64,000 nt of DNA from Mesorhizobium sp. ORS 3324. Lineage in GTDB: Bacteria; Pseudomonadota; Alphaproteobacteria; Rhizobiales; Rhizobiaceae. Location of the stretch: assembly GCA_000824825.2 (NCBI GenBank), contig LM655204.1, positions 1-64,000 on the forward strand, given 5' to 3'. A program made the translations under genes and the position numbers. The notes beneath the pieces were generated by a model. That model was not told the DNA's origin, made no database searches, and saw nothing but the letters and a program-made list of their open reading frames with translations. Positions within the stretch are counted from its first letter, which is position 1. Each line of letters starts with the position of its first letter. Of this stretch, positions 16,218-25,167 are shown piece after piece.

Positions 16218-18310
16218 CCTCCAGAACTGACGACATCCGTCTCGGCGCGGACATCGGCGGCACCTTCACCGACATCGCCCTCGACGTCAGGGGAACGATG
16301 TTTTCGACCAAGGTGCTGACCAACTATGCGGCGCCCGAGCAGGCGATCCTCGACGGCATCGCCATCGTCATTCGCGACGCCGGAATTTCTCCGTCGGAAA
16401 TCGGCATCATCATCCACGGCACGACGCTTGCCACCAATGCGCTGATCGAGCGCAGGGGCGCGAAGACCGCGCTGGTCACGACGGAAGGGTTCCGCGACGT
16501 GATCGAGATGCGGACGGAAAACCGCTTCGAGCAATATGACCTCAACCTGCAGCTGCCGACTCCGCTGATCGCGCGCGAGGACCGCTTCACGGTCAAGGGC
16601 CGCATCGGCGCCGAGGGGCAGGAACTGCAGCCGCTCGACGAAGCCGCCCTGAAGGAAATAGCGGACCGGATCGCGGCCGGCGGCTTCGGCTCGGTGGCGA
16701 TCGGCTTCATCCACGCCTACGCCAATCCGGACCACGAGCGGCGGGCCCGCGAGATCCTCTCCAGGAAACTCAGCATCCCGATCTCGATCAGCGCCGAAGT
16801 CTCGCCGCAGATGCGCGAGTTCGAGCGCTTCAACACCGTCTGCGCCAATGCCTATGTGCGGCCGCAAATGGCCGACTATCTCGCCCGCCTGCAGACGCGC
16901 CTGAAGGACATGGGCGCCGCGTGCCCGGTCTTCATGATCCATTCCGGCGGCGGCCTGATCTCGGTGGAGACCGCTTCGGAATTTCCTGTCAGGCTGGTCG
17001 AATCCGGCCCGGCAGGCGGCGCCATCTTCGCCGCCGACATCGCCAGGCGCTTCGGCCTGGAAAAGGTCGTCTCCTACGACATGGGCGGAACCACCGCCAA
17101 GATCTGCCTGATAGAGGACTACGCGCCGCGCACGGCGAGAACTTTCGAGGTGGCGCGCACCTATCGCTTCTCGAAGGGCTCGGGCATGCCGATCTCCATC
17201 CCCGTGATCGAGATGATCGAGATCGGCGCCGGCGGCGGCTCCATCGCCTGGGTCGACGCCATGGGCCGCATCCAGACCGGACCCGAGAGCGCCGGATCGG
17301 AGCCGGGCCCGGCCTGCTACGGCCGCGGCGGCCGGCGTCCCGCGATCACCGACGCCGACCTGGTGCTCGGCAAGCTCGATCCGCACAATTTTGCCGGCGG
17401 CGCGATCAGGCTGGACACCTCTGCCTCCGAACAAGCCATCCTGCGCGATGTCGGTGAGCGCCTGTCGCTGAATGCCATGTCGACGGCCTTCGGCATCTGC
17501 GAGGTGGTGGACGAGAACATGGCGAATGCCGCCCGCGTCCACGCCGTCGAGAACGGCAAGAACATCTCCGACAATCTCATGATCGCCTTCGGCGGCGCGG
17601 CGCCGCTGCACGCGGCAAGGCTGTGCGAAAAGCTCGGCATCGACCAATGCATCGTGCCGAGAGGCGCCGGCGTCGGATCGGCGATCGGCTTCCTCAAGGC
17701 CCCCTTCGGCTACGAAGCGCTGGCCTCGAAGCTGACGCGCCTGTCGCGATTCAACCCGGCCGAGGTCAACGCCTTGCTCGCCGATCTCAAGGCCTCCGCC
17801 GAGGGTTTTGTGCGCACCGGCGCCAGCGGCAGGATCGTCTGCGAGATCACCGCCTTCATGCGCTATGCCGGCCAGGGCTGGGAAATCCCCGTGCCGCTTG
17901 CGGACGAGCCGTTCGGCGACGATGCCGTCGCCAGGCTCAAGGAGCTGTTCGAGGAGAACTACCAGCGCTTCTTCGGCCGCGCCATCGAAGGGCTCGACGG
18001 GCTGGAGATCGAGATCGTCACCTGGTCGGTCAAGGCGACGGACATTCGCCCTGCCGTTACGAGGCACGAACTCACGACCGGCAAACGGACGAGCGAGCCG
18101 ACAACGAAGCGCGAGGTCTTCGATCCGGTGGGCGGCCGGCCGCAGACCTATGGCATTGTCGAACGCGATACGCTCTGCGCGGGCGATCGTGTCGCAGGCC
18201 CGGCGGTCATCGTCGAACGCGAAACCTCCACCGTCGTCACCACAAGCTTTGACGCTGTCGTCCAGAGCGATGGCGCAATCCTTCTGATCCGCAAAGGCAG
18301 CCAGGCATGA
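16214..18310 (+). CDS. Hydantoinase/oxoprolinase family protein, subunit A
   Basis: A 698-residue HyuA-type protein. The N-terminus has GADIGGTFTDIALD, the phosphate-binding motif of this actin-like ATPase family, and the hydantoinase A core includes VESGPAGGAIFAA and YDMGGTTAKICLIEDY. Members open cyclic imides or lactams (N-methylhydantoin, 5-oxoproline) using ATP, or act as acetone or acetophenone carboxylase subunits. It overlaps the ThDP gene upstream and the subunit B gene downstream by four bases each. Substrate choice cannot be decided from sequence. Confidence 0.92.
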   Translation: MTSRTDDIRLGADIGGTFTDIALDVRGTMFSTKVLTNYAAPEQAILDGIAIVIRDAGISPSEIGIIIHGTTLATNALIERRGAKTALVTTEGFRDVIEMRTENRFEQYDLNLQLPTPLIAREDRFTVKGRIGAEGQELQPLDEAALKEIADRIAAGGFGSVAIGFIHAYANPDHERRAREILSRKLSIPISISAEVSPQMREFERFNTVCANAYVRPQMADYLARLQTRLKDMGAACPVFMIHSGGGLISVETASEFPVRLVESGPAGGAIFAADIARRFGLEKVVSYDMGGTTAKICLIEDYAPRTARTFEVARTYRFSKGSGMPISIPVIEMIEIGAGGGSIAWVDAMGRIQTGPESAGSEPGPACYGRGGRRPAITDADLVLGKLDPHNFAGGAIRLDTSASEQAILRDVGERLSLNAMSTAFGICEVVDENMANAARVHAVENGKNISDNLMIAFGGAAPLHAARLCEKLGIDQCIVPRGAGVGSAIGFLKAPFGYEALASKLTRLSRFNPAEVNALLADLKASAEGFVRTGASGRIVCEITAFMRYAGQGWEIPVPLADEPFGDDAVARLKELFEENYQRFFGRAIEGLDGLEIEIVTWSVKATDIRPAVTRHELTTGKRTSEPTTKREVFDPVGGRPQTYGIVERDTLCAGDRVAGPAVIVERETSTVVTTSFDAVVQSDGAILLIRKGSQA

Positions 18311-19923
18311 GCGATATTGGCGAAATCCGCATGCAGGTCATGTGGAACCGGTTGATCTCGGTGGTCGAGGAGCAGGCGCTCACCCTTCTGCGCACGGCCT
18401 TTTCGACGTCGGTGCGCGAATCCGGCGACCTGTCTGCTGGCGTGTTCGATCCGCGCGGCCAAATGCTGGCGCAGGCGGTTACGGGCACACCGGGCCACGT
18501 CAACACCATGGCCGAAGCCGTGCTGCATTTCATGAACGAAATCCCGCGCGAGAACATGTTCGAGGGCGACACTTACGTCACCAATGATCCCTGGCAGGGC
18601 ACGGGCCATCTGCACGACATCACCATGGTGTCGCCGTCCTTCCTGAACGGCGAGCTTGTGGCCTTTTTCGCCTGCACGGCGCATGTCGTCGATGTCGGCG
18701 GGCGCGGCTTCGGCGCCGACGGCAAGTCGGTCTACGAGGAAGGTATCCAGATTCCGATCATGAAGTTCGCGGAAAAGGGCAAGGTCAATCTCGACTTGGT
18801 CAGGATCCTGCGCGCCAATGTCCGCGAGCCGAACCAGGTCGTCGGCGATTTCTATTCGCTCGCCGCCTGCAACGAAGTCGGCCACCGCCGCCTCATCGAC
18901 ATGATGAAGGAGATCGGGCTCACCTCGCTCGACGGGCTCGGCGACTTCATCTTCTCGCGCACCCGCGACGCCATGCTCGAACGCATCGAGGCGCTGCCCA
19001 AGGGAAGCTGGTCGAACGAGCTGGTGACCGATGGCTACGACGAGCCGGTCAAGCTCGCCGCGACGGTTTCGGTCCGCGCCGATCACGTCGAGGTCGATTT
19101 CACCGGCACCGACCCGATGAGCCGCTGGGGCATCAACTGCCCGATCATCTATAGCAAGGCCTATGCCTGCTATGCGCTGAAATGCATGGTGGCGCCCGAC
19201 ATCCCGAACAATGCCGCCTCGCTCGCCTTCTTCACCGTGTCGTCGCCGGTCAACATCCTGAACGCCGTGCGGCCGGCGCCGGTGGCGCTCAGGCACATTT
19301 TCGGCCACATGGTCCCCGATCTCGTGCTGGGCGCGCTCTCCAAGGCGTTGCCGGGAAAAATCCTCGCCGAAGGCGCGGGCGCACTTTGGAATATCCACAT
19401 TTCGGCGCGGCCTGTCGCCGGCAGCTCCGGCCGCCGCGCCGAGGTGCTGATGTTCAACTCCGGCGGCATGGGCGCGCGCCCCGAGCTTGATGGATTGTCG
19501 GCGACGGCCTTCCCCTCAGGCGTGCACACGATGCCAATCGAGGCGACGGAACACACCGGCCCGATCGTCATCTGGCGAAAGGAACTGCGCCCCAACTCCG
19601 GTGGCGATGGCGAATTCCGCGGTGGCCTGGGACAGACTATCGAAATCGCAGCGACGGACGGCCACGAGTTCGACTTCTCCGCCATGTTCGACCGCGTCAA
19701 CCATCCCGCCCACGGCCGCAACGGCGGCAAGCCTGGCGTCGCCGGCGTGGTCAAGCTCGATGACGGCACAACGATGCGGCCCAAGGGCTGGCAGCATGTG
19801 CCGGCCGGGCGTCGTCTGATCCTCGAACTGCCGGGCGGTGGCGGCTACGGTGACCCGTCCAGGCGCAGCGTCGCGGCGCGGGCCAATGACCGATCCAAGG
19901 GTTACATCTCGGAGAACGACTGA
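18307..19923 (+). CDS. Hydantoinase B/oxoprolinase family protein
   Basis: A 538-residue HyuB-type subunit, partner of the A subunit encoded just upstream. Family features include ESGDLSAGVFDPRGQMLAQ near residue 39, THVTNDPW-like text (VTNDPWQGTGHLHD) near 92-105, and a glycine-rich C-terminal end LPGGGGYGDPSRR. The A and B subunits form one ATP-dependent amidohydrolase (or carboxylase) in the cytoplasm. Its TGA overlaps the ATG of the aminotransferase by one base, so the block from 14547 to 21125 is tightly coupled. Confidence 0.92.
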   Translation: MSDIGEIRMQVMWNRLISVVEEQALTLLRTAFSTSVRESGDLSAGVFDPRGQMLAQAVTGTPGHVNTMAEAVLHFMNEIPRENMFEGDTYVTNDPWQGTGHLHDITMVSPSFLNGELVAFFACTAHVVDVGGRGFGADGKSVYEEGIQIPIMKFAEKGKVNLDLVRILRANVREPNQVVGDFYSLAACNEVGHRRLIDMMKEIGLTSLDGLGDFIFSRTRDAMLERIEALPKGSWSNELVTDGYDEPVKLAATVSVRADHVEVDFTGTDPMSRWGINCPIIYSKAYACYALKCMVAPDIPNNAASLAFFTVSSPVNILNAVRPAPVALRHIFGHMVPDLVLGALSKALPGKILAEGAGALWNIHISARPVAGSSGRRAEVLMFNSGGMGARPELDGLSATAFPSGVHTMPIEATEHTGPIVIWRKELRPNSGGDGEFRGGLGQTIEIAATDGHEFDFSAMFDRVNHPAHGRNGGKPGVAGVVKLDDGTTMRPKGWQHVPAGRRLILELPGGGGYGDPSRRSVAARANDRSKGYISEND

Positions 19924-21125
19924 TGAGCTATATTGCCTCGCGCCTGTCGGCGGTGAAGCCCTCGGCTTCGATGGCGGCCTCGCAGGCCGCCAAGGCGCTG
20001 CGCGCCAAGGGCGTGGACGTGATCGACCTCGGGCTGGGTGAGCCCGACTTTCCAACCCCGCTTCATATCATCGATGCCGCCCATTTCGCGGCCAAGGCCG
20101 GCCAGACTCTCTACACCGCCGCGACCGGTACGGTCGAAGTTCGCGAAGCTGTGGCCGGCAAGTTCCGCCGCGAGAACGGGCTGGATTACACGGCTGACGA
20201 TATTGTCGTGGCGAACGGCGCCAAGCAGATCATCTTCAATGCGCTGATGGCAACGCTGGAGACCGGCGACGAGGCAATCCTGCCGGCGCCCTACTTCGTT
20301 TCCTATCCCGAAATGGTGAAGCTGCTCGGCGGCACGCCGGTCGTCGTCGAATGCCCCGAGACGGCCGGGTTCCGGCTGACACCGGCCCTGCTGGAAAAGG
20401 CGATCACGCCGAGGACGAAGTGGCTCTTCCTCAACATGCCGGGCAATCCGTCCGGCGCGGTCTATTCGCAATCCGACCTCAAGGCGCTGGGTGCGGTGCT
20501 GGCAAAGCACCCGCATGTACTGATACTGTCCGACGAAATCTACGAGCACATCCTGTTCGATGGCCGCGAATTCGCTTCCTTCGGCAAGGCTTGCCCCGAG
20601 CTCAAGGAACGCACGCTGATCGTCAATGGCGTCTCGAAATCCTATGCGATGACCGGCTGGCGTGTCGGCTATGCGGCCGGCCCCGCGCCGCTGGTCAAAG
20701 CGATGTCGACGATCCAGAGCCAGTCCTGCACCTCCGTCTGCTCGATCGCGCAGGCAGCCACGGTTGCGGCGCTCAATGGCCCGCAGGACGAGGTGGCGCG
20801 CTTCCGGCAGGCCTTCGAGGCACGCCGCAATCTGGTCGTGGACGGCATCCGGAAGATCAACGGACTGACGCTGTCGCCGCCGGAAGGCGCTTTCTACGCC
20901 TATATCGGCTGCGCCAGCCTGATCCGCCGCAAGACGCCCAAGGGCGTGGTGCTGGAGGATGACGCGGCCGTGGCGAACTATCTTCTGGACGAAGGACGTG
21001 TGGCGTCGGTGCCTGGCGTCGCCTATGGACTGTCACCCTATTTCCGCATCTCGACGGCGACCAGCGAAGAGGTGCTGACTGAGGCGATCTCGCGGATCAA
21101 TGCCGCCGTCGCCCGAGTGGAGTAA
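19923..21125 (+). CDS. Pyridoxal phosphate-dependent aminotransferase, class I
   Basis: A 400-residue fold-type I aminotransferase of the aspartate aminotransferase group. Visible residues are Asn175 in MPGNPSG, Asp204 and Tyr207 in LSDEIYEH, and the cofactor Lys239 in NGVSKSYAMTGWRVGYAAGP. The C-terminal substrate-binding Arg is in YFRIS. It would remove the amino group from an amino acid released after ring opening, giving a 2-oxo acid for the neighbouring ThDP enzyme. That order of steps is inferred. Confidence 0.92.
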   Translation: MSYIASRLSAVKPSASMAASQAAKALRAKGVDVIDLGLGEPDFPTPLHIIDAAHFAAKAGQTLYTAATGTVEVREAVAGKFRRENGLDYTADDIVVANGAKQIIFNALMATLETGDEAILPAPYFVSYPEMVKLLGGTPVVVECPETAGFRLTPALLEKAITPRTKWLFLNMPGNPSGAVYSQSDLKALGAVLAKHPHVLILSDEIYEHILFDGREFASFGKACPELKERTLIVNGVSKSYAMTGWRVGYAAGPAPLVKAMSTIQSQSCTSVCSIAQAATVAALNGPQDEVARFRQAFEARRNLVVDGIRKINGLTLSPPEGAFYAYIGCASLIRRKTPKGVVLEDDAAVANYLLDEGRVASVPGVAYGLSPYFRISTATSEEVLTEAISRINAAVARVE

Positions 21126-21128
21126 ACG

Positions 21129-21941
21129 ATGCCGCATTACGAACGTATCCTGATCACGGGCGCCGCCGGCCGGCTCGGCTCGCAACTGCGCAAGGGGCTG
21201 GTGCCGCTGGCAAGCAAGATCCGCGTGGCGGGACGCGAGCCGTTCGGCGATCTTGCACCTCACGAGGAGGAAGCGGTCTTCGACCTCGCCGACATGGAAG
21301 CGACTATCGCGGCGACCAAAGACTGCGACGCGATCGTGCATTTCGGCGGCGCGCCGCTCGAATGCGAGTGGCAGACTATCCTCGATTCCAGCATCCGCGG
21401 CTCCTACCACATCTACGAGGGCGCCCGGAAACACGGCGTGAAGCGCGTCATCTATGCATCATCGGTGCATGCCATCGGCTATCACGACATCGAGGCTCAT
21501 ATCGGCGTCGACGCGCCGGTGCGCCCGGATAGCCTCTATGGCGTGTCGAAGAATTTCGTCGAAAGCCTCAGCCGGCTCTACTGGGACAAGTTCGGCATAG
21601 AGACGGTGTGCCTGCGCATCTTCTCGTCCTTCCCCGAGCCGGCTGATCGCCGCATGCTGTGGTCGTACCTTTCCTTCGCCGACTGCGTGAGGCTGGTCGA
21701 GGCATCGCTGACGGCGCCGCGCGTCGGCCATACGATCTCGTTCGGCATTTCCAACAACAAGCTGAAGATGGTCGACAACAGCGGCGCGGACCACCTCGGA
21801 TTCATTCCTCAGGACAGCGCCGAGCCATTCCGCGCCGCCATCGAGGCGAAGACGCCCGTTCTGGATCCGACGAAGCCATCGGTGAAATATCTCGGCGGCT
21901 GGTTCTGCGAACTTGGGCACCCCGACGACAAGCCGGCGTGA
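21129..21941 (+). CDS. NAD-dependent epimerase/dehydratase family protein, uronate dehydrogenase-like
   Basis: A 270-residue extended SDR. Residues 8-16 carry ITGAAGRLG, the NAD motif. Ser112 in SSVHAIGY and the Tyr137/Lys141 pair in LYGVSK form the catalytic set. The overall pattern (SSxHxIGY, RPDSLYGVSKNFVE, FGI..N near the end) matches uronate dehydrogenase (Udh), which oxidises galacturonate or glucuronate to aldarolactone. Udh fits the HpcH aldolase and tartronate-semialdehyde-reductase-like genes at 1370-3135. A related sugar-acid or cyclic alcohol substrate is equally possible. Last gene of the plus-strand block. Confidence 0.8.
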   Translation: MPHYERILITGAAGRLGSQLRKGLVPLASKIRVAGREPFGDLAPHEEEAVFDLADMEATIAATKDCDAIVHFGGAPLECEWQTILDSSIRGSYHIYEGARKHGVKRVIYASSVHAIGYHDIEAHIGVDAPVRPDSLYGVSKNFVESLSRLYWDKFGIETVCLRIFSSFPEPADRRMLWSYLSFADCVRLVEASLTAPRVGHTISFGISNNKLKMVDNSGADHLGFIPQDSAEPFRAAIEAKTPVLDPTKPSVKYLGGWFCELGHPDDKPA

Positions 21942-22099
21942 CGATTAGGTGTTGGGGTGACCATCAGCACCTTCGCATGGGCGCTGGTCGTTTGCTTTCC
22001 GGCGGCTGCAATGTAGGGGGCAAAACAAGAACTGTTCCCAGCGACACGCTAAGATTGCCGAGTTCCGGAAACGAAACGCCCTCCCTCCCTCGCTGCATC

Positions 22100-22345
22100 C
22101 GAAGACTGAGATGCCGGCTGTGGTCAAAACGGGTCTGTACCCGGTGAGCATAAAGCTCGTACAGGCGAGCGTCGATACCGAGCTGCTCCGCAAGATATTT
22201 GACCGCAGCGGCTGGTGGCTGCTCGTTCTCCGACCATAGTCGCCCCGTTTGGCGCATTGTGCAAAGTTGGACCTCGAAGCCCAGCTTGTTTTGCGGTCGG
22301 CGGTGAAGTTCGCATTCCTTTTGGCAGGACGACTCTAGCTCGCCG
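22100..22345 (-). pseudogene. Remnant of the N-terminal region of a Tn3-family transposase
   Basis: Reading the minus strand from about 22345, one frame gives SGELESSCQKECELHRR, then NKLGFEVQLCTMRQTGR, then AAAVKYLAEQLGID and YELYAHRVQTRFDHSRHL. This follows the order of Tn3-family TnpA N-termini (NRLGFAVQLC.. RYPGR .. LAEQLGVD .. YARR..TR..H). A stop lies just upstream of the matching part and similarity is lost after about 22100, so it is a short dead fragment. It occupies most of the 419-base gap between the two catabolic operons, and no terminal inverted repeats were recognised. Confidence 0.65.
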
Positions 22346-22360
22346 GATCATGGTCCGTCT

Positions 22361-23440
22361 TCAGGCTGGAAACAGGAAAGCCGCAGCGGGATCGAAGAAG
22401 ATTTGCCGGCTCGAACCGGCATCGGCACCGTCCGGATCCGCGGCGTCCGATGTCGGCCTGACGTCGATCTCGTCGCCCGACGCCGTGCGCGCCACGACGC
22501 GGCGGCGGTCGCCGAAGAAGGCGGCATCGACGATCTCGACGGCGAGCGATGCGGTTCCCGGCACTCCCGTCAGGTGGAAGGCTTCCGGCCGCACCATCAG
22601 CCTGGCCTTCTGGCCGCGGTCGAGCTTATCTGCCGCCTTCACGCCCTTGACGATCGAGCCGTCGGCCAACCGCACCACGGCAGCGCCGTTCTCGGTTTCG
22701 AGATGCTCGACGGCCAAGAAATTGGAGTTGCCGATGAAGCCGGCGACGAATTCGTTCGCGGGCCTCAGATAGAGATCCTCGCCGGTGCCGATCTGGGCGA
22801 TGCGTCCGCTCCTGAACAGCGCGATCCGGTCGGATAGATGCAGAGCCTCCTCCTGGTCATGCGTGACATAGAGGATGGTCACTCCGGTCTCGCGGTGGAT
22901 GCGGCGGATCTCGGCCTGGATTTCCTCACGCAGCTTCTTGTCGAGCGCAGACAGCGGCTCGTCCATCAAAAGGATCGGCGGATCGTAGGCCAGAGCGCGG
23001 GCAAGCGCGACGCGCTGCTGCTGGCCGCCCGAAAGCGCGGCAGGCAGCCGTTCGGCGAAGTTTTCGAGACGCACCAGCGCCAGCATGTCGGCGACCTTGC
23101 GCTTGACCTCGCCGTCCGGCCGGCGGCGGACGCGGAGCGGAAAGGCGACGTTTTCGGCGACGCTCAGATGCGGGAACAGCGTGTAGCGCTGAAAGACCAT
23201 GCCGATGTTGCGCTTGTGCGAGGGGATCGACAGCAGCGACTTGCCTTGCAGTAGCACGTCGCCCGACGTTGGATCCTGGAAACCGGCGATGGCGTAGAGC
23301 GTGGTCGATTTGCCCGAGCCGGACGGACCGAGGAACGTCAGGAACTCGCCCTTGGGAATATCCAGCGTCACATCGTGAACGGCGGTGAAGGCGCCGAATG
23401 CCTTGCGCAATTTGCGGATCGAGAGAAAGGCTTGAGTCAT
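22361..23440 (-). CDS. ABC transporter ATP-binding protein (PotA-like)
   Basis: A 359-residue ATPase of the spermidine/putrescine, iron and 2-aminoethylphosphonate group. Walker A is GPSGSGKST near residues 38-46, signature LSGGQQQR near 142, Walker B PILLMDEPLSALD, and the switch His lies in YVTHDQEEA. The C-terminal TOBE-type domain (about 280-355) binds regulators or stabilises the dimer. It overlaps the upstream permease gene by four bases and is the last gene of the minus-strand operon. Confidence 0.92.
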   Translation of the reverse strand: MTQAFLSIRKLRKAFGAFTAVHDVTLDIPKGEFLTFLGPSGSGKSTTLYAIAGFQDPTSGDVLLQGKSLLSIPSHKRNIGMVFQRYTLFPHLSVAENVAFPLRVRRRPDGEVKRKVADMLALVRLENFAERLPAALSGGQQQRVALARALAYDPPILLMDEPLSALDKKLREEIQAEIRRIHRETGVTILYVTHDQEEALHLSDRIALFRSGRIAQIGTGEDLYLRPANEFVAGFIGNSNFLAVEHLETENGAAVVRLADGSIVKGVKAADKLDRGQKARLMVRPEAFHLTGVPGTASLAVEIVDAAFFGDRRRVVARTASGDEIDVRPTSDAADPDGADAGSSRQIFFDPAAAFLFPA

Positions 23441-24237
23441 GTCTGCAGCTTTCGGCGCAAGAGTGCCGTCACGATCATCAGGCCCAGAGTGAGCGCGACC
23501 AGCAGGCTGGAGGCCGCGGCGATGACAGGGGTGAGGTCGGAGCGGAGGCTGCTCCAGATCTTGACCGGCAAGGTTTGCAAGGTGGGGCTCGCCATGAAGA
23601 TCGCCACGACCACCTCATCCCAGGAGGCGAGGAAGGAAAAGATCGCGGCGGAGAAGATGCCGATGCGGATCGACGGCAGAGTGATGCGAAGCTTCGCTTG
23701 CAAGGGGCTCGCGCCGCAGACGATTGCCGCGTCCTCGATCGATTTGTCGAAGCCTTCGAGCGCGGTCGCGATCGGGATGATGGCGAAAGGCAGCGCAAGC
23801 ACGGTGTGGGCGATGACGAAGCCGATCGTGGTGCCGCCTAGGCCAAGCTGCAGAAAGAAGGCATAGATAGCGATAGCGAAAACGACGACCGGCAGCACCA
23901 TCGGCGTCAAAAGCAGCCCCCGCAAAATCTCACGGCCACGGAACTGACCGCGCACCAGCGCGAAGGAGGCAAGCAGGGCGATGGCGACGGCGAGGATAGC
24001 CGTCATCGTGGCGATGCGGGCGCTGGTCAGCGCCGCCTCGATCCAGGACGGATCGGCGAACAGCTCCTGATACCACTTCAGCGTCCAGCCGGGCGGCGGG
24101 AAGGCCAGCCAGCGCGACGAGCCGAAGGAGAGCAGAACGATGAAGACCACGGGCAGCAGCAGGAAGGCGGCGACCAGCGCCGTGAAGCCTAGCAGCGCGA
24201 CTTTCAGCCAGCCGAGGCGGTCATAGTCGAGCAGCAT
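23437..24237 (-). CDS. ABC transporter permease (PotC-like)
   Basis: A 266-residue membrane permease with about six helices. The EAA motif is in EDAAIVCGASPLQAKLRITLPSI near the middle of the C-terminal half. The ATG at 24237 (MLLDYDRLG) was chosen because it directly follows the stop of the other permease, with only one base between them. It pairs with that permease to form the transport channel for the PotD-like binding protein. Confidence 0.9.
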   Translation of the reverse strand: MLLDYDRLGWLKVALLGFTALVAAFLLLPVVFIVLLSFGSSRWLAFPPPGWTLKWYQELFADPSWIEAALTSARIATMTAILAVAIALLASFALVRGQFRGREILRGLLLTPMVLPVVVFAIAIYAFFLQLGLGGTTIGFVIAHTVLALPFAIIPIATALEGFDKSIEDAAIVCGASPLQAKLRITLPSIRIGIFSAAIFSFLASWDEVVVAIFMASPTLQTLPVKIWSSLRSDLTPVIAAASSLLVALTLGLMIVTALLRRKLQT

Positions 24238-24238
24238 C

Positions 24239-25099
24239 TCAGGCGCCTCCCACCGCGCGTTTTGATCCGACAAGACGCAACTGCAGCGCATAGAGCGCCA
24301 TGGTGACGACGAGCAGGATGAAGGCGGCAGCACTCCCCAATCCCCAGTTGAGCATCGACTGGATCATCTGCGCGATCATTTCGGCGAGCATCATGTTCGA
24401 CGTGCCGCCGAGCAGCGCCGGCGTGACGAAATAGCCGAGCGACATGACGAAGACCATCAGCCCGCCGGCGGCGATGCCGGGAAGCGAGAGCGGCAGCAGG
24501 ATCCGGCGGAAAGCGGCGAGCGGGCTGGCACCGCAAAGCGCGGCGGCGCGAAGCGTCATCGGGTCGATCGCGCGCAAGGTTCCGACCAGCGGCAGGATCA
24601 TGAAGGGCAGCATGATGTAGACCATGCCGATGGTGACACCGGTGAGGTTGTTGATGAGCGGCAGAGGCTGGTCGATGATGCCGGCGCCGATCAGCGCCCG
24701 ATTGATGACGCCGGTGCGCTGCAGGAGCACCATCCAGGCATAGGTACGGGTCAACAGGTTCGTCCACATCGACAGGATGATGATGCCGAACAGGATGGAA
24801 GCGAGTGCCGGCGGCATAATTGCCAGCATCCAGGCGACCGGAAAGGCGACCAACACGGTGACGATGGTGACGACGGCAGCGACAAGGAAAGTGTTGAAGA
24901 ACACCCTCGCGTAAGTGCCGTCGCCCAGCAGCGCAGCATAATTCTGCAGGCCCGGGGCAGGATCGGTGACGCTGCGCAGCAAGAGCGCCAGCACCGGCAC
25001 GACGAAGAAGAGCCCGATCAGGATCAACGCCGGAAGCAGGCCGCCAAGGCCTTCTGGTATGCGTAGGGTCGCGATCCCCTGCTGTGCTTGCACCGACAT
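24239..25099 (-). CDS. ABC transporter permease (PotB-like)
   Basis: A 286-residue inner-membrane protein with about six hydrophobic segments and the EAA-type loop RAAALCGASPLAAFRRILLPLSLPG near residues 184-208. It is the first of two permeases in a PotABCD-like transporter, lying between the binding-protein gene and the second permease. Such systems import small cations, polyamines or opine-like compounds. Confidence 0.9.
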   Translation of the reverse strand: MSVQAQQGIATLRIPEGLGGLLPALILIGLFFVVPVLALLLRSVTDPAPGLQNYAALLGDGTYARVFFNTFLVAAVVTIVTVLVAFPVAWMLAIMPPALASILFGIIILSMWTNLLTRTYAWMVLLQRTGVINRALIGAGIIDQPLPLINNLTGVTIGMVYIMLPFMILPLVGTLRAIDPMTLRAAALCGASPLAAFRRILLPLSLPGIAAGGLMVFVMSLGYFVTPALLGGTSNMMLAEMIAQMIQSMLNWGLGSAAAFILLVVTMALYALQLRLVGSKRAVGGA

Positions 25100-25167
25100 C
25101 TCGGTATCCCGGATTGCGAATCAGGACGGCCAGCGCCGCCCCGATCCCTGTCACAAAGGAAGGGCGT

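Noticed and set aside
16034..18067. 677-codon minus-strand open frame opposite hydantoinase A
   Set aside because: The opposite strand carries a clear HyuA; the frame has no domain signs and ends inside the ThDP gene.
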